Assembly: GCA_963727765.1 (NCBI GenBank) | Contig: CAVSGZ010000013.1 | Span: 248,001-312,000, forward strand | DNA from: FEN-299 sp963727765 | GTDB lineage: Bacteria > Acidobacteriota > Vicinamibacteria > Vicinamibacterales > Fen-181 | Length of the DNA: 64,000 nucleotides | Direction of reading: 5' to 3' | In this document: positions 49,043 to 58,362 of the stretch, piece after piece | Layout of the letters: every line of letters starts with the position of its first letter | Numbering within the stretch: position 1 is the stretch's first letter | The notes under the pieces: generated by a model | Database searches by the model: none | Seen by the model: the letters and a program-made list of their open reading frames with translations, nothing else | What the model was told of the DNA's origin: nothing | Position numbers and translations under genes: made by a program

Positions 49043-50482
49043 CTACGACTCCGCCGGCTCCTCGTCGTCCCCGTTCCCGGCGCCGTTCTCGCCGCGCTTT
49101 CGGCGGGAGCGGATCTCGTGCCGCTTGATCATCTCGTTGAGCGTGGTCGGCTTCAGGTGGAGCAGTTCGGCCGCCCGCTTCTGCACGCCGCCGACCTGGT
49201 CGAGCGTGGACTCGATCAGCCGCCGCTCGAAGTCCGCCGTCACCTCGTTGAACGAGATCCCCTCGGTCGGCAGGTTGAACTGCGGCATCCGGAACACCGG
49301 CCGCTTCCGCACCTGCTCGGGCACGAGGTCCTCCCCGATCGTCGCGCCGGTGGTGAGCACGACCGCGCGCTCGATCGCGTTCTCGAGCTCCCGCACGTTG
49401 CCCGGCCAGTCGTACTCGAGCAGCAGGTCGAGCGCCTCGGGCGTCAGGTCGAGGCCCGCCTTCTCGTTCTCCTCGCCGTACTTGTGGAGGAAGTGCTGCA
49501 CGAGCAGTGGGATGTCCTCCTTGCGCTCGCGCAGCGGCGGCAGCTGCACGGTGATGACGTGGAGGCGGTAGTAGAGATCCTCGCGAAACCGCTGCTCCTC
49601 CATCATCTTGTGCAGGTCCACGTTGGTGGCGGCGATGATCCGGACGTCGACCTTGATGTTCTCGACGCCGCCCAGGCGCATGAACTCGCGCTCCTGCATC
49701 ACGCGCAGCAGCTTGGGCTGCGTCTCGATCGGGATGTTGCCGATCTCGTCGAAGAAGATGCTCCCCTTGTCGGCCATCTCGAAGAGCCCCTTCTTCGGGT
49801 AGACGGCGCCGGTGAAGGCGCCCTTGACGTGGCCGAACAGGTTCGACTCGAGCAGGTCGGGCGGCAGGTTCCCCGAGTTCACCGTGACGAACGCCCGCGG
49901 GGCGCGCGGCGAGTTCGAGTGAATGGCCCGCGCCACCAGCTCCTTTCCCGTCCCGCTCTCCCCATTGATCAGGATGGTCGATCGGCTCGGCGCCGCCTGG
50001 ATGATGAGGTCGAACACCTGCCGCATCCGCTGGCTGCGGCCGATGATGTTCCCGAATTTGCTGTAGCGCTCCTGGAGGTTCTGCCTGAGCGCGCGGTTCT
50101 CGGCGACGAGCTGGGAGCGCTCGACGGCGTTGCCGAGGACGACCAGCACCTCGTCGTTCTTGAACGGCTTGGTGATGTAGTCGAACGCCCCGCGCTTCAT
50201 CGCCGCGATCGCCGTCTCGACCGAGGCGAAGGCGGTGATCATGATGACCGGGATGTCCTCGTCGATCTTCTTGATCTCGTCGAGCACCTCGAGCCCGTCC
50301 ATGCCGGGCATCATCACGTCGACGATCGCCGCGTCCACGGGCACCGATCGCACGATATCGAGCCCCTCGGCGCCGCTCGACGCGAGGCGCACCGCGTACC
50401 CCTCGCGCGTGAGAAGCGCTTCGAGGATCTCGCGCATGATCTCTTCGTCGTCGATGACGAGCACGGTGCCGGTTCGGGCCAT
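49043..50482 (-). CDS. Sigma-54-dependent response regulator (NtrC family)
   Basis: 479 residues in three domains. Receiver (1-120): VLVIDDEE, phosphorylation Asp in IVDVMMPGMDG, KPF Lys. AAA+ domain (about 140-380): Walker A GESGTGKE, sigma-54 contact loop GAFTGA, Walker B FFDEIGN, sensor REDLYYRL. Fis-type HTH at the end (GGVQKRAAELLHLKPTTLNEMIKRH), followed by an acidic tail. It lies 23 bp after the kinase gene, so the pair is a two-component system that activates sigma-54 promoters. Target genes are not evident except perhaps its own operon. Confidence 0.93.
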   Translation of the reverse strand: MARTGTVLVIDDEEIMREILEALLTREGYAVRLASSGAEGLDIVRSVPVDAAIVDVMMPGMDGLEVLDEIKKIDEDIPVIMITAFASVETAIAAMKRGAFDYITKPFKNDEVLVVLGNAVERSQLVAENRALRQNLQERYSKFGNIIGRSQRMRQVFDLIIQAAPSRSTILINGESGTGKELVARAIHSNSPRAPRAFVTVNSGNLPPDLLESNLFGHVKGAFTGAVYPKKGLFEMADKGSIFFDEIGNIPIETQPKLLRVMQEREFMRLGGVENIKVDVRIIAATNVDLHKMMEEQRFREDLYYRLHVITVQLPPLRERKEDIPLLVQHFLHKYGEENEKAGLDLTPEALDLLLEYDWPGNVRELENAIERAVVLTTGATIGEDLVPEQVRKRPVFRMPQFNLPTEGISFNEVTADFERRLIESTLDQVGGVQKRAAELLHLKPTTLNEMIKRHEIRSRRKRGENGAGNGDDEEPAES

Positions 50483-50505
50483 AGTCAGGGCGGACAGATC
50501 GCGGG

Positions 50506-53433
50506 TCAGACGGCTCGGCCCGTGCGCGGGATCGAGGCCGGCGTCGCGAGCGGGAACGACAGCGTGAACCGGGTCCCGACGCCGACCGCGCTGTCGCAGG
50601 CAATCGCGCCGTCGTGCTCCTGCACGATGCCGTAGGTGATCGAGAGGCCGAGGCCGGTTCCCTGGCCCATCTCCTTGGTCGTGAAGAACGGGTCGTAGAT
50701 CCGGGCGAGGCAGTCGCTCGGGATGCCGGCGCCCGTGTCGTTGACCTCGACGACCGCCGCGCCATCGTCCGCCCGCGTGCGGATGGTCAGCCAGCCCCCC
50801 TTGGGCATGGCGTCGCGGGCGTTGATGAACAGGTTCAGGAACACCTGCTGCAGCTTGAACTCGGTGCCGAGCACGACCGGCCCGGGCGTGGACATCTCGC
50901 GCCGCACCTGGATGCGCGACACCTTGAACTGGTGCTCGAGCAGCGCCAGCACATCGTTGACGACGACGTTCAGGTCGACCGGGGCGCGCTCGGGGGCCGC
51001 CGTCGCCGGCCGGGAGAGGTTCAGCAGCCCGTTGACGATCTTCGCCGCCCGGAACGTCTGCCGCTCGATCTTCTCGAGCAGCCGCGTCTTCGGGTCCTCG
51101 GGATCGGCGCCGTCGAGCAGCATCTGGGTGAAGCTGGAGATCCCGGTGAGCGGCGTGTTCACCTCGTGCGCCACGCCCGCGGCCAGCAGGCCGATCGACG
51201 CCATCTTGTCCGAGATCTGGAGCTGCTCCTCGAGCTGCGCGCGCGCCGTCACGTCGTCGACGATGACCACCGTGCCGGTGTCGCCGCTGCCCGACAGCGA
51301 CTGCAGCGGGACGGTGGTGATATTGACGAGCTCGCGGCGGTCGCCGGCCGCGCGGCCCTCGAGCGGGAACCGGTAGAACGTGCCCCCGTGCGGGGACTGC
51401 CGCCTGGCCGTCCCCACCGCGTCGGCGAACGCCGGCCCGAACAGCTCGCCGAGCGTGCGGCCGACGGCCTCGGCGCGTGCGGCCCCGTGCAGCTGCTCGA
51501 GCGCGCGGTTCCACCGCAGCACGCGGTCCTCCCCGTCCACCACGGCGAGCCCGGCGTCGAGCGACTCGAGGATGCTCTCGTTGAACTCCCGGAGGCGGCC
51601 GAGCTCCTCGGCCTTGACGTGCAGCTGCCGGTAGAGACGGCCGTTCTCGAGCGCGGTCGCCGCCTGCCCGGCCACGGCCGCGAGCAGCGCCAGGTCCTCC
51701 GAGCTGAGCGGCTCGGCGTGCTCCTTGCGACCCAGCGCGAGCACGGCGATCGTCGTCTCCTTCGAGACGCACGGCACGAAGTAGTACAGCTCCCGCTCGC
51801 GCCCCCATTCCACGTCGCCGGCGGCCATGCCGTGCGTGGTGGCCGGGTCGTCGAGATCGATCGTGGTGCCCGACGCCAGCCGCGCGCCGAGCGCCGAGGC
51901 GCGCGCCAGCCTGATTGGCGCGCCGTCCATCCCGGCCGAACGGATCGCGACGAAGTCGCCGGTCCGCTCCTCGGCCAGCAGCACCGCCATCCGGTCCACC
52001 AGCAGCGTCTCGGTCACCCGCGCGACGATGCGGTCGCCGAGGCGGTAGAGGTTGAGGTCGGAGCTGAGGTCGCGGGCGAAGCCGACCAGCGCCCGCCGAT
52101 AGTCGTAGCGGTCCCGGTAGAACGCCCGGTCGAAGGTGGCCTGGATGACGTTCTTGAGCGGCCGCGCCACGAGGACGACGACCAGCGTCGCCAGGATCGC
52201 GATGACCGAGGTGTGCTCGCGCGAGCCCTCGAGGAACAGCCAGCCGGCCACCCGCAGCAGCACGGCGTAGATGGCCGCGATGGCAGCGAGCGCCGCGGCC
52301 CACACCATGCCGCGCTTGACGATCACCTCGACGTCGGCCAGGCGGTACCGGACGATCGCCGACGCAAAGGTGAGCGGGATCAGGCTCAACGGGATCGCCG
52401 ACAGCTCCATCGGCAGCGACGGCGTGCTGCCGAACGTGTACGGCACGGCATAGCCGAAGGCGAACGGCAGCCCGCCGAGCGCGGTGCCCCACGCAATCCA
52501 CCGCAGCTGCCGCCTCGCCGTCACCGTCCGGACCTCCGTGAAAGCCCGGATCATCACCACGAGGCCGACGCACAGGTAGATCGAAACGTAGAGGGGCTCG
52601 AACCGGTCGAGCGCCTGGACCACGCTGTCGATGTAGAACCGCTCGTTCTGCACCGACCGCACAATGGCGACGACGCGAACCGCCCCGAGCAGCAGCGCGG
52701 GCAGGTAGACCAGCGGCCACAGCCGGCTGCCGACCGGCGTCGTCACGAACGTGCGCGGGCGCTCCGGGAAGAAGAAGGTGAAGTGCAGGAACAGCGGAGG
52801 CAGCAGCAGCACGGCCACTGCGTCGGCCCAGTAGAAGAACCAGTCGAGCCGGTCCAGACGGCCCGAGAACGAGAAGACCGCCCAGCCGAAGAACGTGCCC
52901 GCCAGCCAGAGGAAGTGCAGCGTCGCCGGATGGCTCGGCCGGCGAAGGCGGACGCTCGCGCCCACGAGCAGCGTGAAGAGCCCGATCGGCGCGAGCACGA
53001 AGTAGAGCCCGACGTTGCCGAGCGGCACCGAGGCGAGACGGAAGCTGAAGGCCTCCGACGTCCCCAGCCGCAGCACCCGGTACTCGACCGGCTGTCCCTC
53101 TTTCGACTGGCGCAGGATCTCCGAGACGTCGGCGGAACGGTCGACCAACTGTCCGTTGATCGCTTCGAGCAGATCGCCCGGCCTGATGCCCGCTCGAGAA
53201 GCAGGCGTCCCCGACGCGACCTCGAACGCCGTCACTCCTTCGGCGCGGTTCACCCAGAGCACGCCGTCATCGACCTCGCGGGAGGTGGCCCGAATGGCGA
53301 TGTTCGCCAGACCCAGGACGAGGAGAATCGCGGCGATGCCCAGCGTCAGCAGGGACGGCGTGAGCCGACCCCATCCCGGCCAACGCGCCAGGCCCTCCCG
53401 CCCGGATGCCGCCGCACTCGCTCGCGTGTTCAT
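50506..53433 (-). CDS. Membrane sensor histidine kinase with PDZ, GAF and PAS domains
   Basis: 975 residues. An N-terminal helix (LLTLGIAAILLVLGLA) is followed by a PDZ domain facing out (about 60-125; GTPASRAGIRPGDLLEAING). A block of about seven to eight membrane helices spans roughly 130-410. Next come a cytoplasmic GAF domain (to about 600), a PAS domain (ESILESLDAGLAVVDGEDRVLRWN), HisKA (GVAHEVNTPLTG, the phosphorylated His) and HATPase_c (NLFINARDAMP, DTGAGIP, GTGLGL). A PDZ domain ahead of the membrane block suggests sensing of envelope protein ends or stress. It is co-transcribed with the NtrC-type regulator. Confidence 0.9.
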   Translation of the reverse strand: MNTRASAAASGREGLARWPGWGRLTPSLLTLGIAAILLVLGLANIAIRATSREVDDGVLWVNRAEGVTAFEVASGTPASRAGIRPGDLLEAINGQLVDRSADVSEILRQSKEGQPVEYRVLRLGTSEAFSFRLASVPLGNVGLYFVLAPIGLFTLLVGASVRLRRPSHPATLHFLWLAGTFFGWAVFSFSGRLDRLDWFFYWADAVAVLLLPPLFLHFTFFFPERPRTFVTTPVGSRLWPLVYLPALLLGAVRVVAIVRSVQNERFYIDSVVQALDRFEPLYVSIYLCVGLVVMIRAFTEVRTVTARRQLRWIAWGTALGGLPFAFGYAVPYTFGSTPSLPMELSAIPLSLIPLTFASAIVRYRLADVEVIVKRGMVWAAALAAIAAIYAVLLRVAGWLFLEGSREHTSVIAILATLVVVLVARPLKNVIQATFDRAFYRDRYDYRRALVGFARDLSSDLNLYRLGDRIVARVTETLLVDRMAVLLAEERTGDFVAIRSAGMDGAPIRLARASALGARLASGTTIDLDDPATTHGMAAGDVEWGRERELYYFVPCVSKETTIAVLALGRKEHAEPLSSEDLALLAAVAGQAATALENGRLYRQLHVKAEELGRLREFNESILESLDAGLAVVDGEDRVLRWNRALEQLHGAARAEAVGRTLGELFGPAFADAVGTARRQSPHGGTFYRFPLEGRAAGDRRELVNITTVPLQSLSGSGDTGTVVIVDDVTARAQLEEQLQISDKMASIGLLAAGVAHEVNTPLTGISSFTQMLLDGADPEDPKTRLLEKIERQTFRAAKIVNGLLNLSRPATAAPERAPVDLNVVVNDVLALLEHQFKVSRIQVRREMSTPGPVVLGTEFKLQQVFLNLFINARDAMPKGGWLTIRTRADDGAAVVEVNDTGAGIPSDCLARIYDPFFTTKEMGQGTGLGLSITYGIVQEHDGAIACDSAVGVGTRFTLSFPLATPASIPRTGRAV

Positions 53434-53472
53434 CGCCTCGCCACCGAACCTGCAATGCAGATATTACGAAAC

Positions 53473-53488
53473 AGCAAACGGCATACCA
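53473..53488 (-). promoter_or_regulatory. Candidate sigma-54 promoter of the kinase-regulator operon
   Basis: On the minus strand TGGTATGCCGTTTGCT keeps GG and GC exactly 10 bp apart, as in -24/-12 promoters (TGGCAC-N5-TTGCW). It is about 40 bp before the kinase ATG. Confidence 0.5.
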
Positions 53489-53501
53489 CTGATGAGATTG
53501 G

Positions 53502-53534
53502 CCGTTGTCACCGTAAACAACTATCAGACAACGG
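53502..53534. promoter_or_regulatory. Inverted repeat upstream of the sigma-54-like promoter
   Basis: Perfect 8-bp arms CCGTTGTC / GACAACGG, 17 bp apart, lie 14 bp upstream of the candidate -24 box. It may be a binding site for the NtrC-type regulator, though enhancers are usually farther away. Confidence 0.45.
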
Positions 53535-53631
53535 CTTGCCGCTCAAACCCAGCCCCCGTTCGTCCGTCCATCCAACCTGTTGGACCTGCGGTCCACAATT
53601 GTGGATAAAACGGGTGGTCTCCTGGCGCGCC

Positions 53632-53662
53632 AGACAACAAAGGCGGGCTTCCGGTGCCCGCC
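53632..53662 (-). terminator. Rho-independent terminator after the barrel gene
   Basis: Stem GGCGGGC / GCCCGCC with a 7-nt loop is followed on the minus strand by TTTGTTGT, about 40 bp after the stop of the TonB-receptor-like gene. Confidence 0.75.
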
Positions 53663-53704
53663 CCAGGAGTTCGCGTCCGAATACGGTCGCCCGAGAGGCA
53701 GCGG

Positions 53705-55657
53705 TCAGAAACGCACGACGAATCCTCCGAGGATTCGCGTCGGCGGTTTGACGACCAGCAGCTCGTCGTAAAACGAGCTGTCGCGCGCCACGTCCCTGAA
53801 CACGTTCTTGACGACAAACAGCACCTGCCACTGGGCGGCCGAGAAGTCGAGGAACGGCAGCCGCTGCGTGAGCTGGACGTCGAACCGCGAGTCGACTCCC
53901 GTGCTGCTGGTGTCCCCCACCAGCCGCGTAAAACCGGTGTTGAGCCGATAGGCGACGTAGACGTGCGTCTCGGTCAGCGGCAGGTCGGTCTCGAGCGACG
54001 TGGCCACGCCGTGCAGCTGTTCGCGGTCGGGACGCGGTCCGAATCCGAGCACGAGCAGCTCCTGCCCCGACGCTGTCGGCCACCACCGGGCCTCAGTCAG
54101 CTCGTAGGCGATCGAGCCCCGCAGGCGCGACAGCAGGTGATGCGTGACGCCGATGCTCCATCCGCGCGTGAGCACGCTGCCGACGTCGGCGACGCCGTAG
54201 TGCCCGGGCTGGTTCGCCATCTCGTCGCCGAAGAACACCATCTGCTGGTGCGTGGTGTCCTGGTAGAACGAGCGCAGCGCCACCGAGATTCCCGGCGTGA
54301 GGTCGTGCTCGATCGACAGATCGTACTGCGTGGTCCGCTCGGGCACCATCGGCGAGAAGGCCACGAAGGTGTGCTCGGGCGGCAGCCACAGGCCCGCGGC
54401 GAATGGCTCGAGGAACTCCTCGGCGCCTGGGGCCAGTTGTCGCTGCGAGGCGCCGGCGCGGATCCTGAACCGCTGGACCGGCACCACCGTCACCACGACG
54501 CTCGGGCTGAGGAGGCCGCCTCCCCGCATGTAGTCGTACCAGGCAGCCCGCCCGCCGTAGTCGATGACCAGGCGCGGCGTGATCGTGAACCGGCCCGAGC
54601 CGTACAGGAGGCCGGCCGTGTGGTCCCCGGGGTCCGTCCGTTCGAGCGACAGGTGGGCCACCGACGTCGTCGATGTCAGCCGCTGCGAGCTGTACGCGAA
54701 GCCGACGTGGTAGAGATTCCTCGACGGCGCGTGGTTCTGGAAGCCGCCCGAGAGGAACCACGAACCGGGCGTCGCCTGCGTCAGGACGCGAGCCGTCCAG
54801 TCGCCGTAGCCCCAGGCCGGCCCGGCCAGCGAGAAGAACGCCGATCCGCGCATCGCCGAGTCCGATGCCGACGAACTCTGGCTGCCGTCAAATGACGCCG
54901 ACGTCATCAGGTTGACCTGCCCGGTCACGGGCAGGTCTCCGAGGATTCTCGCGGGCGCCCCGAACGCGTGCGCGAGGCTGTTGCCCGCGGCCGGCGTGTT
55001 CCCCGAAGGGGCGAACTTCGCGTCGGGAGCCGTTGAGGCCCGGTCGGTGGTGTCCTTCAGGACGCTCCGCGGCAGGTGGCGGATGCGCCAGGCCGTCTCG
55101 CTGGCGTCCCCGCTCTTCTGGACCGAGCTGTCCGCGAGGCCGAACGGATTGAGCGAGAGCGGGTCGAACACGGTCTCGACCGGGGCGAGGCCGGCGGCCA
55201 TCACCTTTGGCGGCGGAGGCGGCAGCCGGGGTCCAGGGGTTGGCGCGCTCTGAGACGACGCGTTTGCCGCCGCGGCGCGCTGCAGAGTAATCGAAGACCG
55301 TGCGGGAGACGTGGCCCGCACCTCGACGAACTGCCGGCGGGAGGACACGAACCCGGACAGGTGGGCGCGCAGCACGTACGAGCCGGGCGGCAGCGACTTG
55401 AACGCGAACGCGCCATGCTTGTCGGTCATGGCGACCGCGCTGGTCGTCCCCAGCGCGGACACCATCACGCCGGCGAGGGGCGTGCCGCGTTCGTCCGACA
55501 CCGTGCCTTCGATCGAACCGGACGAGGCGAAGGCGACCCGGGGCCCCGGCCCGTCGGCGGCGGCGCGGGCATCACCCGGCTGGGCCTGCGCGATGGGGAC
55601 CCACCCCACCACGCCGGCCACGACCGTTGAACCGACGATCGCCAAGAGGCGGTTCAT
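53705..55657 (-). CDS. TonB-receptor-like outer-membrane protein with carboxypeptidase-regulatory domain, no clear plug
   Basis: 650 residues. Signal peptide to about 26 (PIAQAQ), then a CarboxypepD_reg beta-sandwich (45-125: GSIEGTVSDERGTPLAGVMV, GSYVLRAHLSGF). About 100 Pro/Ala/Ser-rich residues follow, where the TonB plug would normally be. From about 240 the protein shows antiparallel barrel strands with aromatic girdles, ending in ILGGFVVRF, the C-terminal Phe signature of outer-membrane barrels. SusC-like proteins have the same front domain but a plug of about 120 residues. A pore or adhesin-like role is therefore possible. Confidence 0.78.
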   Translation of the reverse strand: MNRLLAIVGSTVVAGVVGWVPIAQAQPGDARAAADGPGPRVAFASSGSIEGTVSDERGTPLAGVMVSALGTTSAVAMTDKHGAFAFKSLPPGSYVLRAHLSGFVSSRRQFVEVRATSPARSSITLQRAAAANASSQSAPTPGPRLPPPPPKVMAAGLAPVETVFDPLSLNPFGLADSSVQKSGDASETAWRIRHLPRSVLKDTTDRASTAPDAKFAPSGNTPAAGNSLAHAFGAPARILGDLPVTGQVNLMTSASFDGSQSSSASDSAMRGSAFFSLAGPAWGYGDWTARVLTQATPGSWFLSGGFQNHAPSRNLYHVGFAYSSQRLTSTTSVAHLSLERTDPGDHTAGLLYGSGRFTITPRLVIDYGGRAAWYDYMRGGGLLSPSVVVTVVPVQRFRIRAGASQRQLAPGAEEFLEPFAAGLWLPPEHTFVAFSPMVPERTTQYDLSIEHDLTPGISVALRSFYQDTTHQQMVFFGDEMANQPGHYGVADVGSVLTRGWSIGVTHHLLSRLRGSIAYELTEARWWPTASGQELLVLGFGPRPDREQLHGVATSLETDLPLTETHVYVAYRLNTGFTRLVGDTSSTGVDSRFDVQLTQRLPFLDFSAAQWQVLFVVKNVFRDVARDSSFYDELLVVKPPTRILGGFVVRF

Positions 55658-55696
55658 AGGCTGGCTCTTGTCGGCCGGCTGTCGGCAGCCGGCCTG

Positions 55697-56827
55697 CTAC
55701 TCCGCGACGACGGTGAACAGCGAATTCTGGATCTTCGTCTTGCCCGTCACCTTGTCGGTGATCTTGACCTCGAGGCGATAGTCCCCTTCGGGGAAGCTCT
55801 CGAGCGGAACCGCGGTCCCGACGAACACCCCGGTCTTCAGGTCGAACTTCGCGCCGAGCGTGGTCGCGTTCATCTGCTGCGTCGGCGTGCGGTTGAAGAA
55901 CTTCTCCGCCCCATCGGCCTTGTGGTAGAAAGCGAAATCCACCGCGAGGTTCGGCGCGCTCGTCGCGCTGTCGAGGCCGGCGTTGTAGATGTAGAAGCTG
56001 ACCGACAGCCACGCCTTCTTGCCGAACTTGGGATCGAGCGCGATCGAATCGGGCGACACCTGCAGGTAGACGTACGGGTTCTTGTTCGGGTCGTTCACCA
56101 GCTGCACCTGACCCGTGTCGCTGCTCTTCGTGAGGAGCACCGAGCTGGTTGCCAGCGGCGTCGTCGAGAAGTCGGGCACCGTCAGAGACGCCTTGAGCAG
56201 GCTGGCTCTCGGCTGCGCTTTCTTGTCCTTGACGTTCGCCGTGGGTTCCTTGAGCAGCACGTAGACGTCGTAATCGCCGGCCGCCACCATGATGGCCGCC
56301 GGAATCCGGAACGCCGACCCGGCCTGTCCGTTCAAGTTGAACGTCTTCATGTCCTCGAAGGCGTACTCGATCTTCGGGGCCTTCTCGCGCATCTTGGTCG
56401 CCGCCTCGGCGAGGTCGGTGTTCTCCGGGTCGAGCTTGGCCAGGTTCTCCGCCTTCTGGAGGTCCGCCTTGAAGGCCGCCTGCGCCTTCATCTGCGCGTC
56501 GATCGTCGCCTTGTTGACGACGCGGATGTAGTAGTTCACCGTCGGCGGAAGCTTCTGGTCCTTGTCGAAGAGCATCAGGAACGGCACGTACTCCTTGCCG
56601 TCCCGGCCGCGCATCGAATGCGTCACCCAGGTGAACTTGAAGTCCGACGGCGCGGGCTGGCCGGCCATCGTGTCGTCCACGATCTTGACGGTGGACGCGA
56701 TTTCCGCCTGCTGCGCCTTGTCGATCTTCTGCGGTCTCTTGTCCTGAGCCGACGCCAACAAGGCGAAGATGAGGAGTGCGAATACGACGGCGCCGACACA
56801 CGGCAGCGCCCGGCCACGGGTATGCAT
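55697..56827 (-). CDS. Exported protein of unknown function
   Basis: 376 residues with a signal peptide (VVFALLIFALLASAQ). Apart from a Lys/Ala-rich helix pair near 110-155 (KADLQKAENLAKLDPENTDLAEAATKM), the protein is mostly beta. It has repeated extracellular-sandwich-like stretches (FRIPAAIMVAAGDYDVYVLL, YRLEVKITDKVTGK). No catalytic motif is recognised. It is directly upstream of the barrel gene (39 bp) and shares its terminator, so an outer-membrane or periplasmic partner is plausible. Relatives in Acidobacteriota are, as far as I recall, also unnamed. Confidence 0.75.
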   Translation of the reverse strand: MHTRGRALPCVGAVVFALLIFALLASAQDKRPQKIDKAQQAEIASTVKIVDDTMAGQPAPSDFKFTWVTHSMRGRDGKEYVPFLMLFDKDQKLPPTVNYYIRVVNKATIDAQMKAQAAFKADLQKAENLAKLDPENTDLAEAATKMREKAPKIEYAFEDMKTFNLNGQAGSAFRIPAAIMVAAGDYDVYVLLKEPTANVKDKKAQPRASLLKASLTVPDFSTTPLATSSVLLTKSSDTGQVQLVNDPNKNPYVYLQVSPDSIALDPKFGKKAWLSVSFYIYNAGLDSATSAPNLAVDFAFYHKADGAEKFFNRTPTQQMNATTLGAKFDLKTGVFVGTAVPLESFPEGDYRLEVKITDKVTGKTKIQNSLFTVVAE

Positions 56828-56870
56828 GACGACTCTACTCCCAAGTTACGTCGGAATGACGAATCGCTGG

Positions 56871-56900
56871 ATCATAGCCGCCGGCTGTCGCGAAAGTCAA
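56871..56900 (-). promoter_or_regulatory. Promoter of the exported-protein/barrel operon
   Basis: On the minus strand TTGACT (56900-56895), an 18-bp spacer and TATGAT (56876-56871), about 45 bp before the ATG at 56827. Confidence 0.7.
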
Positions 56901-57023
56901 AGCCCCGGCCAGCTCAGCGGCGACCTCGCCGAAAGCCCGCGTGCTATGATTCGAGGTCGGTCGCCCTCCGCGCGCGCGGCGCGGGCGAGCGGCGCCAAAA
57001 CAGGCACCATCAGGAGGGTTTTC

Positions 57024-58358
57024 GTGAAGATCACGCGCGTGCACGGACGAGAGATCCTTGATTCGCGGGGCAACCCGACCGTCGAGGTTGACGTCGAGGT
57101 GGAAGGTGGAGTTCGGGGACGGGCGGCCGTGCCGTCGGGCGCGTCCACCGGCGAGCGAGAGGCGCTCGAACTGCGCGACGGCGACAAGGCGCGCTACCTG
57201 GGACGGGGCGTGCTCCGGGCGGTCGCCAACGTGAACGGCGAGATCGCGGCCGCGGTCACCGGCCGGGACGCGACGGCCCAGCGGGCGGTGGACGACCTCA
57301 TGAACGCGCTCGACGGGACGCCGACCAAGAGCCGCCTCGGGGCGAACGCCATCCTCGGCGTGTCGATGGCCACGGCGCGAGCGGCAGCCGCGGCGGCCGG
57401 CGAGCCTCTCTATGCCGCCATCGGCCGGATGGCCGGCTTGCCCGGCGACAGCTACGTGCTGCCGGTCCCGCAGATGAACATCCTCAACGGCGGCGCGCAC
57501 GCCGACTCGAACGTGGACGTCCAGGAGTTCATGGTCGTGCCGCTCGGTCTCCCCTCGTTCCGCGAGGCCCTGCGGGCCGGCGCCGAGACGTTTCACGCGC
57601 TGAAGTCGATCCTCAAGCAGCGCGGCCTGTCGACCAGCGTCGGCGACGAGGGCGGGTTCGCCCCCACCCTCAAGGCGAACCAGCAGGCGATCGAGCTCGT
57701 GGTCGAGGCAATCGCGAAGGCCGGCTACCAGCCCGGACGCGATGTGTCGATCGCGATCGACACGGCGGCCAGCGAGCTCTGGGAGGACCAGAGCCCGGCC
57801 GGCACCGCGCCCGACGCGCGGATCGGCCGGTACGTCTTCAAGAAGTCCGGCGACAGGCCGAAGACGTCGGCCGAGATGGTCGAGATGTACGCCGCCTGGG
57901 TCGCCCAGTACCCGATCGTCTCGATCGAGGACGGGCTGGCCGAGGGCGACTGGGCGGGATGGGAAGGGCTGACACGCCAGCTCGGCGGCCGCGTGCAGAT
58001 CGTCGGCGACGACATCTTCGTCACCAACCCGTCGATTTTCAAGCGCGGGATCGAGCGGAAGATCGCCAACAGCATCCTGATCAAGCTCAATCAGATCGGG
58101 ACCGTCACCGAAACGCTCGATACCATGGCCATGGCGCGGGCTGCCGGCTACACGACGGTGATCTCCCACCGGTCGGGCGAGACCGAGGATTCGACGATTG
58201 CCGACCTGGCCGTGGGCACCTCCGCGGGCCAGATCAAGACCGGGTCGGCCAGCCGGTCCGACCGGATCGCCAAGTACAACCAGCTGCTCAGAATCGAGGA
58301 GGAGCTGGGCGCGCGGGCGCGCTACGGCGGCCGCGCGGTGTTCAACCAGATTCGCTAA
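57024..58358 (+). CDS. eno: Enolase
   Basis: 444 residues, slightly longer than the usual 425-435. Converts 2-phosphoglycerate to phosphoenolpyruvate. Seen: GREILDSRGNPTVEVDV at the start, GGAHADSNVDVQEFMVVP, the proton-relay Glu region SVGDEGGFAP, SIEDGLAEGDW, GDDIFVTNP, KLNQIGTVTETL (catalytic Lys) and SHRSGETEDSTIADL. GTG 57024 has CAGGAGGG 6 bp upstream; the longer open frame is non-coding. It is followed at 5 bp by the ABC ATPase gene, an unusual neighbour for eno. Confidence 0.96.
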   Translation: MKITRVHGREILDSRGNPTVEVDVEVEGGVRGRAAVPSGASTGEREALELRDGDKARYLGRGVLRAVANVNGEIAAAVTGRDATAQRAVDDLMNALDGTPTKSRLGANAILGVSMATARAAAAAAGEPLYAAIGRMAGLPGDSYVLPVPQMNILNGGAHADSNVDVQEFMVVPLGLPSFREALRAGAETFHALKSILKQRGLSTSVGDEGGFAPTLKANQQAIELVVEAIAKAGYQPGRDVSIAIDTAASELWEDQSPAGTAPDARIGRYVFKKSGDRPKTSAEMVEMYAAWVAQYPIVSIEDGLAEGDWAGWEGLTRQLGGRVQIVGDDIFVTNPSIFKRGIERKIANSILIKLNQIGTVTETLDTMAMARAAGYTTVISHRSGETEDSTIADLAVGTSAGQIKTGSASRSDRIAKYNQLLRIEEELGARARYGGRAVFNQIR

Positions 58359-58362
58359 GCCG

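Noticed and set aside
50614..53751. A long plus-strand open frame opposite the histidine kinase
   Set aside because: Antisense shadow of a protein with complete kinase motifs.
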